From: Ciona savignyi
Lineage: Eukaryota; Chordata; Ascidiacea; Phlebobranchia; Cionidae
Reading direction: 5' to 3'
Assembly: GCA_000149265.1 (NCBI GenBank)
Contig: CH002834.1
Location: forward strand, 773,407-837,406
DNA: 64,000 bases
The notes beneath the pieces are model-generated. The model was not told the origin of the DNA and made no database searches. It worked only from the letters and a program-made list of their open reading frames with translations. The translations under genes were made by a program, and so were the position numbers. Positions 12,204-22,195 of the stretch are shown piece after piece; position 1 is the first letter of the stretch, and the number at the start of each line of letters is the position of its first letter.

Positions 12204-15200
12204 TCAATCGGTTTCTTTTTGATCGAACAGCTGTTTATGAATGAGCGCCGCAGGTTGAACCTCATGAAACCACTTGTGACGTAACAATGCGGGCATTGTT
12301 GGACGATGACGCGGGTTAGGACGTAATATACTGCCGATGAGGTCTCTAGCTAGGTTGGATACTTTATCGGATCGCTGATGGTTTGTTACGTCACCTCGCT
12401 TTTGCAGTTTGATCATCCCTCTGTGAGAAAATAGTTGTTCAAACAATTTTGGTTTATAAATGTGGTGAGTATTTATGTTCATGCAAAAAACTGTTGGTGC
12501 GACCGGTTAGGTCACCCGTTTAGGATTTAGGATTTCAGCCGAAAGGTTGTTGCATCTAAACCAACCTCTGGGTAGTCGGGCGCAAATTGCTTAAATCCAA
12601 TCGGTTAGTAGGTTAAGGTAAAACAGGCCCAACGTCTCATTAATATAACTCTTTCCCTCCCAACTCGCCATATATGGCGAGTTGGTGGGAAAACATGGTA
12701 TCCCGTCTGTCCATAAATGGATACAAATCTAAAAAACGATTTCTCCGCAATGCGTAATGGTAGAGACCTCAGCTATGGCTCATTCGATCAAGGAAACCCT
12801 ATATTTTATTCTCTGTGATTATCGTGGAGAAATATTAAAAATGCGAGGAGTGATAGCCTTTCTTTTTCAAGGCTTCGCCTCTTATTTCTATCGATTTTAC
12901 ACGAATTTACACGTGACTAACTCAGCCAATAGGAGTCGTGTTAACTTGCAGAGAAGCTCTTTTTGTCAAGCAAGTCTTTCTTTACATTCTCTGAGAATTT
13001 CGTGCCGTTGAGATAAAAAGGAGAGCGTTGGTGACGTTTTCGCAGCAGGCGGTTATGCTTCGTGTTCACCAAAGCATGAATCCAGCTGGGCCTGCTGAGC
13101 GCACGATAAAGAAAAAGGCGGCGAGACTAGCTAGTTCGGTGTGCCCTGCTTTGAAGAATATTGGATATAGTATTTGCGTTTGTTTGGTTTTGTATGCCCT
13201 TTTTACACTTCCTTCACTGTTCTTTTTTATACTTTTTACTATTTTAGTTCTACAAAACTAAAAACTTCAATGCGTTTTGGTTCAAGTTTTCATAATATAG
13301 TCAGAAAAAAGGGAAATTTCAATTACAAATAGTAAAAAAACTACTGAAGATAGAAATACAGTTTGAATTTTCCTGAGTACAAAAACTATTAGACAATCTA
13401 CATTCCATTTTTCATATCATTTGGGCATTCCAATAATAAGTGAGTATTTCGTTTGTCAGTGCACCTCAAATTTTTCAAAGTCGAGCAGAATTTTCTTTGC
13501 ATAAAAAGTGGTGTTCACTAAAGTTTACATAATATATTCTTTATTTGAGGTAGATTTTAGATGTGCAGCTTGTTTAAAAGAGGGATAAATTATCTTTCCA
13601 ACCATACTAAATATTAAATCATAGCATAAACTTTAGAAAAACTGTGCTAATTTGAAAATGACTAAAAATTGTAAAAAACACTGCGGGACAGCATGTTTGA
13701 ATTAATGCATTTGGCCGGGAGTGAAAGAGATAATATATAGCTATGATAAACCGACCGTGAGCCTACCTGTAAAGCCATGCCATCGTAACACAGGCTGCGT
13801 TTTTTTTTCAATAATGCAAAACATCAATTTAATATTAGATTTAGATAAGAAAAATGATTTTTGTATAATCGTTAGTTCACTGTTACAAAAATAGTAAAAT
13901 TCTCGGCTCAAGCGGCATAATAGCCATTTAACTAAAATATCGTGGCTGATGACCCATGCACTTCCAAACACACTTTTTTCTTTTTTGTACCAAGCCAAGT
14001 TTCGAACCCATGATGGGCTTGTCACTAGGAGCGTTTTTATTGTATAAGAGTTGCTATATGTATCGGTCGCGTTAACCATTTTGCCACACGACCGTACTGC
14101 CGAACACACTTTACCTGATATCCGAATCATCAAACGGCATAGCGCCATATAAGGTAATGAACATGACAATTCCAGTCGCCCACACGTCAGCGGGCATTGG
14201 GCTGTGTAGTTTCCTCTCCAGAATCTCCGGGGAAGCGTACGCGGCTGATCCACAGAATGTGTTGGACATCCAGGGCTGGTGGGAGAACTGAAAAGAATTT
14301 GCTCCTATCTTAGCACCTTGAGTTTAGTTTATTAATTTTTTGCTCCAGTATTAAAAAAATGGCAAACAAATAAAAATACGATATAGAAAAAGACGGCAAA
14401 ACGAATAGTCGTTAAAACACGTAATTTAAACAACGGATATAATTTAATAAATATAAAGCCGACGCGGCCGCCAAACATTTAAGCAACATTGTTTATGCAC
14501 AGGAATATTTGTACTAACTGTTCCGCCGTTTTTTTTGCTTCCATAAACTAAAATTACAATCTCGAACACTGAAAACGGCAATATTTCATCTAATATATTA
14601 TATAATGTGTTTTTAACATCCGTGGATAAAGACTGTATACCCTACCAACAATGGTGTAAACGAATCGACCATACGTTAACTGATGAAGTGAGAAGTCTAA
14701 GGATATCAAGCTTGATTTTCCTACCTTGAAGGACATGTATGAATCAGCCATCTACAACAGATTGAGCTGTCGTTGCTATGATGGGCACGATGTACAATAC
14801 CTACACAGGGTATACTAGTATCTTACTGCTTACAGTTCCACAAAATTCTTATTTTAAATCAAGTCTAATTTCAAACGCATAGTGGGTTCTTCACCATATG
14901 TATCGGTCACATGTGCGTACTAATCAGCACGGTACTATGCTAACTAACAACTGCTTTAAAATTCTTACGTGTTTGTGCCCATCGTGCGAGTAGTCTCTAT
15001 GTGGTCTTGCTGGATACCTTCGTGCAAAACCAAAATCGCAAAGCTTCGCCTGTAAGCGAGGTGGCTTGCTCCCGGTTGCAACGTGCAGCAATATATTCTC
15101 ACATTTGATATCTCTATGTGCTATATTGCTCTGGTGTAGATATATCAACGCTCGGCAAATATCTGTGAATATCGGTCGACTGTCCGTTTCGCTCATTGCG

Positions 15201-16410
15201 CCTTTAGCCTAGAAGAAATAAAATATTGTGAGGTGTGCGTAAACTATAATAAATTTTTCCGCGCCCTGTTCGTCGCCTATTTCTTTATTGCAGACTGCTC
15301 TTTGAAGTGCCAACGGTGTATAGGCAGGAACAGCGACGAACATGACACAAATTTAAAATGAGTAATTAATACATTTGCAATTGGCCACAATGTAATGTAG
15401 GATTTTTAGGACACGATATATGATAATCATGTTGTATTCTTATAAATGCAAAAACGCAAGGGGTTTGTCGGGTTACAGGAGCTATAGCAATATGAACATG
15501 ATTAAGGGTACTGGATTTCGGACTACCAATAAGTGCCTTGCCCAAGGGAACAGCCGATGAGCGACCGGCCAGTTTCGAGTTTACAACGCTCCGGCTTAAA
15601 GGCGTCGCACAAACCCACCAAGCTATTTCACCGGATTTTCATCATGTTTGACCCACGAGGTTTAGTATTAATATTATTATACTAACTTCAGGTGGGTGGT
15701 CGTTTACCGGAGCAAGTCTGGGACACCAAACCACCAACTCTGTATCTTGATATACACGAATTATCCGCTTTCTTTTTTTTAACCCGTCAAGTTTCTAACC
15801 CATCCAAATTCGTTTTATACAAATCGGTTTATAAATCGGCCGCGTAAACCATTTACCCACATACTGTTTAGTCAGCCTTTAAACCCAAGCAATGTTTTTC
15901 ACCAGGCGAATATATTTACCTTGACAAAATCCAACAGATCACCGTGGTGAAAATACTCGGTGACGATGTAGAGTCTGTCCGGGCACTTAGTCTCAAATAT
16001 TTCATAAACTTTTACAATATTCGGGTGTGAAATGGCCGAAAGTATCTCAACCTCCCACGGAAGGAACTTCTTCTTGAAGATTTCCGGGGTTTCGTCACGT
16101 GATATTATCTTGATCGCGAGGTCTTTCGTCATCTTAATCGAACACGCCCGCTGCAGGGTTATGACGTAATAATTACTGCACATATTTAATAATAAGTTAT
16201 TAGAAGTTGGTAAAGATAGGTTTACCCCTCGTAAAACAGAGCTTGCTTCAAGTCTGATTAAAGTATTTAGGATACCGCGCGGATGGTTGACTTGTCAATG
16301 AGAAGACATGTATTTCGTTGGTCACAAATGTCATGAATTCATACCTTTACTTTACTGTAGGTTCCTTCACCAATTGTATTACGTAAGATGTATCCTTTTG
16401 AGCGAAGCAT
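12204..16410 (-). CDS. Testis-specific serine/threonine kinase (TSSK-like), 5 exons
   Basis: Minus-strand coding exons in transcript order: 16345-16410, 15920-16150, 14969-15208, 14115-14287, 12204-12420. All joins are in phase (927 nt, 308 residues), which matches the short catalytic-domain-only TSSK1/2 type. Visible motifs are the glycine loop GEGTYSKVK, the lysine in DLAIKII, the catalytic loop HRDIKCEN, DFGFARR, the activation segment TFCGSAAYASPEIL, and DVWATGIV followed by RPNPRHRPTMPALLRHKWF. The wording GEGTYSKVK/HRDIKCEN/CGSAAYASPE is characteristic of the TSSK family, whose members act in late sperm development. The ATG at 16410 lies just before the kinase domain (MLRSKGYILRNTIGEG), the usual TSSK start. 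It is convergent with the TRIM gene and divergent from the small gene at 16671. The exact TSSK subtype is not determined. Confidence 0.88.
12503..12640 (+). repeat. SINE-A head fragment
   Basis: A tRNA-like head with 'gaccggttaggtcacccg' and 'cagccgaaaggttg' is followed by a short body fragment. It is much diverged. Confidence 0.45.
12649..13735. mobile_element. MITE-like element with short terminal inverted repeats
   Basis: The left end reads ATAACTCTTTCCCTCCC (about 12645-12661). The reverse complement of the right end (about 13713-13735) reads TTATCTCTTTCACTCCC, a terminal inverted repeat of about 17 bp. A 26-bp perfect palindrome occupies 12660-12685 just inside the left end. The roughly 1.1-kb interior has no transposase. 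TCTTTCCCTCCC-like tips resemble some piggyBac-type elements, but I see no clear TTAA duplication, so the superfamily is open. Confidence 0.5.
13985..14095 (-). repeat. SINE-B copy
   Basis: On the minus strand, a box-A-like GTGTGGCAAAATGGTTAACG is followed about 60 bp later by box-B-like GGGTTCGAAACTTGG. This is a tRNA-like short repeat. There is no acceptor stem or proper anticodon arm, so it is not a functional tRNA. Confidence 0.75.
15411..15640 (-). repeat. SINE-A-related copy
   Basis: It contains the 'cttgcccaaggg' block and a tRNA-like head near 15600-15640, with a tail near 15411-15440. It belongs to the same diverged subfamily as 5237-5690. It lies in TSSK intron 2. Confidence 0.6.
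15775..15870 (-). repeat. SINE-B, diverged copy
   Basis: The box-A-like TGGTTTACGCGGCC and box-B-like GGGTTAGAAACTTG elements are recognisable on the minus strand. It lies in TSSK intron 2. Confidence 0.5.
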
Positions 16411-16670
16411 TTCGGCTTCCGATGCGATTATCGACTTTGGGGGTATTCGAAAATCTACTGGTTTACTTAAATCTTTTTGGTTCTGCATTTTAAGTTTATT
16501 TTTGTAAATGTTTTAATTGAATACTATATTTTATTTTGATTTTCAGTGTGTAAGATTCGTTTTACGTCATAATGTTCGTAATTACATCATAAAACAAAAT
16601 CATGCTGTATTATACAACTGGGCAAATTTAAACTCACAGTTGAACTATGTAATCCGTTAACAAGGTTAAA
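16411..16670. promoter_or_regulatory. Probable shared bidirectional promoter
   Basis: The start codons of the minus-strand TSSK gene (16410) and the plus-strand small gene (16671) are only about 260 bp apart and face away from each other. No TATA box in a good position is evident for either gene. The promoter role is inferred from geometry alone. Confidence 0.4.
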
Positions 16671-17914
16671 ATGAACGACTCGGAAAGGTAAGGTGTGTTT
16701 TACCCCAACTTGTTTTATACTTCTTTTACAATCTCGTTAGTCTAAAGCCTGTCTAGCAATAGTTTTTTTGAAACAGCTTCATATGATCGTAGTAATATAG
16801 CCGGAGCATTTTTTTTATTAATGTTATGACTTTGGCGAAATACAATAGGGCCTTTTAGGGGGTCTGCGTATTACACAGGAATTTGCCAGTACAAGTAATG
16901 TTACCCGTAGCTTGGCTGCTTGAGTACAGTACAAATTGTTTAACGACCGACACATTACCGTTACTTGTATTATTTTTTTGACTCGAATAGCGTACAACAA
17001 TAATTGTATTTTTTTACATTAGTCATTGTTTTTTTTGGTAAAGTAAACGCTATATTGTAATTGAGTGAGTCTGATTGCAATAAGTCAAGTAATCTCAAAC
17101 ATATTCTTCTGCCTTATAGCTCCGCTAACCCAAATGTGAGCATGTTGTAATCTGACAATTAACAACATAACATTAACAACATAACAGTCGGTGTTCAACG
17201 CACGGGGATACAAATGAAACACCTCTCTAATCTTTGTTATTTTGAAACACATATAAATAATTGTCAGCGCAACCACTTTACAGCACCGTTGTTGAGCCCG
17301 AATTTTATACTCTTGAACGTAAAGTCGGGTTCACCGACTTAAGATTTCTACTCTCGGGCGATACATCGCAAAATACAGAGTTTATTTCAACCAACCAGAA
17401 TGCAAGATCATGTGCATCGAAAACCAAAAAGGTAAAAAGAAAATTCGTTCCTTATTAGAGTTTTTTGGCGAGTTGTTGTTTGTTATTCTGCGGGCGCAAA
17501 CGAATATTTAAGTTATTAAATAGAATAATCCATGTAGCCACCACCATTTTCTAAAGCTTTAAACAAAGTGCTATCTACCTTTGCTTTTGTGTCTTTCCCA
17601 TTCGGATGTGTGACCTGTGACGGAGTGATTAACGCTAACGATAAATATACCAATTCTGTAAAAAAACGGTCTTAGGAGCGAGCTCATCATGAGGTTAAAC
17701 TTTCAACCAATGAAAATGTCTCTCCCATTTTAATTCTTCAAATACACAGCCAGTGGTGATGACGACATTCACAACGTACAAAAATCGGTATCACGTTCGA
17801 ACCCCGGTGAGCCGAACTGAGGTACAACCTGTGGCTAAGAGGACCAGGAAACGAAAGCAAAACGCACAAAACCCTCCGCCCCTGCCTAAGGTGAACTTTT
17901 GGTTAGGCACCTAA
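16671..17914 (+). CDS. Small basic protein of unknown function, 3 exons
   Basis: Exons 16671-16687 (17 nt), 17284-17431 and 17750-17914 join in phase at GT-AG sites to give 109 residues. The protein starts MNDSER and continues STVVEPEFYTLERKVGFTDL. It has a Ser/Thr/Asn-rich middle and a strongly basic segment (VAKRTRKRKQ) resembling a nuclear localisation signal, and it ends in a Pro-rich stretch and a short tail. I do not recognise the family. The first exon is so short that it cannot be found as an ORF; it is supported by a good donor (AG|GTAAGG) and by phase. The gene is divergent from TSSK, so shared germline expression is possible but unproven. The final exon is read through a GTGAAC that could also be a weak donor, so the C-terminus is less certain. 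Confidence 0.55.
17615..17705 (+). repeat. SINE-B, diverged copy
   Basis: 'gtgattaacgctaacgat' (box-A-like) and 'gagctcatcatgaggttaaa' (box-B region) are spaced as in other SINE-B copies. It lies in intron 2 of the small gene. Confidence 0.45.
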
Positions 17915-18138
17915 AATGAGTTGAGGCGTACTGTTTTTCAATGTTGCCAAGAAAATAAGAAATTTTTCACAAATAATACCGTGGTATATGGTTGTCTCAT
18001 ATACCACTCTTCAGTTGCTTTAATAACTAGAGGACTGTCCGACTGATAAGGTGATAAAACAAGAATATTTAGTTCTACTAATCAATCATTTATATACTGT
18101 AATACCCGTTCACATACTGTAATACCAATCTTTACATA

Positions 18139-18465
18139 TTAAATAACAGTCCCAACAACTTGATCGTGAACATAGGACGTATAAGAATTCGTAACATTGC
18201 TCATCATAAAACACATTACAGGGATCGGGGGAGACTGTGCAGCACCTGGAAGCATCCCCAGAAATGTTGTGCTCGAAAATTGGGGACCAGGCTGGCGACC
18301 AGGCCGATCATTGTAGAAAACCTTGTCACTGACTAACATCCTTTGTTGTGTGAGATGCAATAAAAGCTTAGCACATTCTCCAAATATATCCATTTCATGT
18401 ATCGATATAGAAAAGGATAACCCTATGTTGTTCCGGTAGTGATAAAGGTTGAGCGGTATAAACAA
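18139..18465 (-). CDS. Hypothetical single-exon ORF
   Basis: The frame is 108 codons, with an internal ATG at 18393 (MDIFGECAKLLLHL) that may be the better start. It reads as a plausible protein (an amphipathic helix, then a Gly/Pro-rich middle RPGRQPGPQFSST) with no low-complexity bias, in a region where the opposite strand and other frames are closed. There is no recognisable domain or signal peptide, and no neighbouring exon could be joined to it. It may be chance. Confidence 0.25.
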   Translation of the reverse strand: MFIPLNLYHYRNNIGLSFSISIHEMDIFGECAKLLLHLTQQRMLVSDKVFYNDRPGRQPGPQFSSTTFLGMLPGAAQSPPIPVMCFMMSNVTNSYTSYVHDQVVGTVI

Positions 18466-21059
18466 CCTTAGTGGTGCTTATTATTTATGCAAAATTATCT
18501 AAATAGCTTGATTGTTAAGCCAATGGAGCAATGTTCAATGTACATTCGTCTACTTTTTCATAATAACAGCGAAGAGCGAGAAAAGTTTCTATGGTAACGA
18601 GTGTTTTCGGCAAAACAATGTTCCCAAAATCGCGGTTGCCATGGTAAACCTAACCACTTTAATATTCCTATAAAAATTATTTTACTTTTTTCCTGGTTTA
18701 CTTAAGGACGTACAAGGCATTGAAAGCAAAATAAGTTAAAGTATGAATTACTATAGAAATAGAATAATTTTGATTAGCGGTAAAATTTGATTATGAAATA
18801 ATAGTCATCGATTGTTGATCACGAGTTCATCACGTGTTAATTAGGATTACATCAGGTTTTAGTTTGTTTTGATTTTGAACCAGTTAAAATCCATTAGTTA
18901 AAAAAAATGTAAACTGTGTAAGTCAAGTTTGGTGTGATTTTAACCTGCTCTGTTACTGCTCTGAGATATTGACAAGGCGAAAAGTACGAAGTGTACGATA
19001 CAGTACTTTGTAGTTTAGGTTACTGTTCAGTTAAGTTGTGTTTACCAGTAATGAGTTTGACTTGGCGCCACTGATAGCGGTAGTTGAATACTAGGTATTC
19101 TGTTTTAAGATATGGTAACATCAGCTTGTTTGTTGCATGAAAATACATTGATAGTTTTTGCCTGGTAAAAGTTGGTAAAGTAGGCCAGTTTACCCATGTT
19201 GATGTTACATGTACAGTACCGCGTGCCATTGAGTAGTAATTTCGGATCTTAAAAACAGTTTGATTATCATGCGTTTGAATTTAATTGTTTAAAGTAGCAA
19301 TTATAAGTACAACTGGCACACTGCCACAATGTGCAGGCAGCTGTCATTATTTTACGCAGTTCAAAGACAAGAGAGAGATAAATTGAGTCGTAAATGCTGT
19401 TGTTCATAAGAAAATCACCGGCCGCCACCCGTGGCTTTTGGACAATGGAACTTCTGCTAATCGCTCCTTATACCATAGAAGCGCAGATGGAACATTTTCG
19501 TTTGTAGACTGACGCGTGCTTCGTCCACACGCCCATTAAGCTCTAATAAAACGGTTGATTGGTTTATTGCCTTTTAAATTTGCCATTTCGTTTGATCTCC
19601 TAAATAATAACTACTTGGATAGACGCAGTATAACCAACAACGTGTAATGATGTAGTTTGTGTTGAATATTCACAGCATTTATTCTATTTCTTTCTATGGG
19701 AACACGAGTAGACAGGAAATATGCTACGCAACGTTACTAACAAACGGTACATTTGGTAGATTTTCAAACGTATTTATATTTGAAACTGCTGCAACTGTCC
19801 TTGATGGGTTCACTTAATTTCCTCTGGGAATTTGATTGCGAAATTTGATTTTATCGTTTAGTTTTTGAAAAGGTCTTAATCAGTTAGTTTAAACATGAAA
19901 ATACATATTCGATATCTTAAAAAGCCACAAGTGGATTAAAAATGTGATTGTATTTATAGTACTAGAATTGGATGGTTAAATTAAAAATTTGTACCGAGGA
20001 GAAATATTAGTTTGAGAATCGGGCAGTTCGTTGCGTATTTTGATACAATTTAGTAAGGAGATAGATTTTGACATTTGGTTTAATTGGTTAAATTTCGGAG
20101 GCAATCCGAAAGTAAATCTTTCCCACGCTAACTTAGTTTTAAGTTTCAAGTTTACTTAAACTCAAGTTCTTGGAAAGTGACTCATGTGTCATTAGTCCAC
20201 TCGTGCGACGTCTGGGAACTTTTGAATTTGACGACCTCGCTTGGCAAGTCTTATACTCTGTAGATGTGACCTGTTCAGGCGTTTGGATTTATACAATCCA
20301 GTTTAGTGTTTTAATCGGTTATGGTGGTGATTTGAACGTTAATTTCCCTGCTGTGCAGTTATTAACTTTGAATTTTGGTTGTGTGGGAATTCTGCTTTAA
20401 AATAGCGTTCTTGGCAAGGTCTGTATACTGTACGTCCAGCCATCCGTCCATCATAATTACAACTATACAACCCGTGTTTATAAACAATGGCTAGTATAAT
20501 AGATAACTCGGGGCGCTCGCGTCTCGTCTTTGTTCCTGCCAGACACAGTGTCGACGCTAGGCGTCGCTGACGTGCAGCTTTAGTCCGAAGCGTGTCTTCT
20601 CTCTTCTGCGAGCGGAAAGAAAGATATTTTTACTCATTCCGTCTCCAACTTTTTACTTCTACTATCATCGTCAGTTTATTCCTTAGAGCCATCCTAATTG
20701 CTCGTAAAGCTAATGTAGATTGTTTTATATTTTATATTGCAGCAAGAATATAGAAAGGTATTAGAACGAAAAGTTTACAGAAAACAGTTAAATTACAAAA
20801 TATACGTATCGTTCTTTTAGATTACAGTGTTAAGTGAATACTGCGTTTATCGATATGTAAACTAAAATTAAGGTGAGATTTTACGAAAGACAGTCGTGTG
20901 ATAATTTTATGCGATAATATTACTTATATATATATCTTGTTTATTTTGTATTTCAAAAATCCGATATTCTGTTATCCACGTTCTTAGTAAATATAGGCGA
21001 AGGTTACAGGTTACTAGATTTTTTGGAAGCCAACTTATAATGCAGACATAATCGAGTAC
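18466..21059. other. Upstream region of the Jagged gene
   Basis: No gene is supported. The region is AT-rich until about 20.5 kb and then has a more GC-rich block (20507-20630) shortly before the core promoter. It contains one exact Su(H)/CSL-type site (TTCCCACG at 20120-20127) and one TGTGGGAA variant at 20382-20389. No SINEs were seen here, in contrast to the TRIM and TSSK introns. Confidence 0.5.
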
Positions 21060-21069
21060 TATAAAAAGG
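21060..21069 (+). promoter_or_regulatory. TATA box of the Jagged gene
   Basis: TATAAAAAGG lies 60-69 bp upstream of the Jagged ATG at 21129. A TATA box normally sits about 30 bp before the transcription start, which would place the start near 21090 and leave a 5' UTR of about 40 nt, typical of compact tunicate genes. Confidence 0.5.
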
Positions 21070-21128
21070 CCGTTTGCGCTACGACATTGGATTTATTTAC
21101 AAGACAAAGAGCTGAAATTTGACAAGAA

Positions 21129-22195
21129 ATGGAGTACCGAAAAAGACAATGTTTTTGGGCAGCATTGGTGGCAACTTTATTTATGGCCGAGGTAAGACGC
21201 TCCAGTTCCGGTCGATGCCGCACGTTTTTCCCGATGTCGTAATATTTCGCTGTGAATCTTTACTTCTTCATTATTGCTACTGTCTTACGGAAAATCATTT
21301 TTGTCATTCGAAATTTGCGCTGAAATGTTGACGGTTTTGAATGTACATATACGACTCAAGATGCAACACTGTTGATACCTTATCTATACCTAACTATATC
21401 GGCCAGTTAACTTATTCACATGGGGATTAGAATGCTCGCGTCGTTCGGCGCGCCACTCCTGTTATAAATAGACCGGGAGTTTCATATCAACTAAAACGAT
21501 GTTAAATCGACAATTCTTCGCCTTAAACACTTCGTTTAAAAATTACTTTCCCGAATTAGTGGCAAAAAATCGAAATAAAGTGACGATATTGTCAATAGGA
21601 TTATATTTTGAACTCTGTTTGTGTATAAGCTTTACCTGCTTATCAGGTCGATTTATTAAAGCTCGACAGGCGCTAATACACAGGTTACAGCGCGATATAC
21701 CATGTAAGGTGCGCAGTGGCGTGGCTATTGAGAATGTGCACATGTACGCACCTTTGTATTTTGCTTCGTATGTGGTAAACTGAAGTAACATGGTCCTATG
21801 TCTGGGCGGTGGTGTTTACAAGGCTTGACATAAGTAGATACGTAACAGCGTAAGTAATCATGTGCTCTTGTTTCCAGGTGTGTTACGGCAATGCCCTTGG
21901 ATTCTTCGAGGTGCAAATCGTAAGGGTCCAAAACACTGCTGGCGAGTTGGCGGCGGGTGGATGCTGCGACGGAACGCGTAACGAATACGGCGTCTGCTCG
22001 CTGGACGCGTGCGATACACTCGTTAGAGTGTGCCTTAAGGAATACCAAATGACAAGAAACGAAGCTGATTCGGAGTCATGTACGTTCGGAGCCGATATGA
22101 CTCCCACACTGGGCCCGAATTCCTTTTCAGTTGAAGGGATCGACGATTCGAATAACACCGGACGGATAAAGATCCCTCTAGCTTTCACTTGGACG
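21129..22195 (+). CDS. Jag: Jagged exons 1-2: signal peptide and MNNL (C2-like) domain
   Basis: Exon 1 encodes a short basic start (MEYRKRQ) and a hydrophobic core ([14 protein letters not shown]). Exon 2 (21878-22195) carries the MNNL module with the Jagged-like [16 protein letters not shown], the paired cysteines [19 protein letters not shown] and the phospholipid-binding-type C2 core [11 protein letters not shown]. The MNNL/C2 region contributes to Notch and membrane contact in Jagged proteins. Confidence 0.9.

Larger units (their letters stand above)
12421..14114. other. TSSK intron 4, carrying a MITE-like element and SINEs
   Basis: This intron holds a SINE-A fragment (12503-12640), a MITE-like element (about 12649-13735) with a perfect palindrome near its left end, and a SINE-B copy (13985-14095). 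Open frames inside it (for example 12757-13011 and 13028-13261) have no recognisable protein features. Confidence 0.55.

Noticed and set aside
12204..12482. Start codon at 12482 for the last TSSK exon
   Set aside because: The stretch 12421-12482 is intron. The acceptor at 12421 (CTCACAG) joins in phase to the exon at 14115-14287, and the residues encoded upstream of it do not fit a kinase.
13985..14095. SINE-B repeats as functional tRNA genes
   Set aside because: They have A- and B-box-like sequences but no acceptor stem and no proper anticodon arm, and they occur in many diverged copies.
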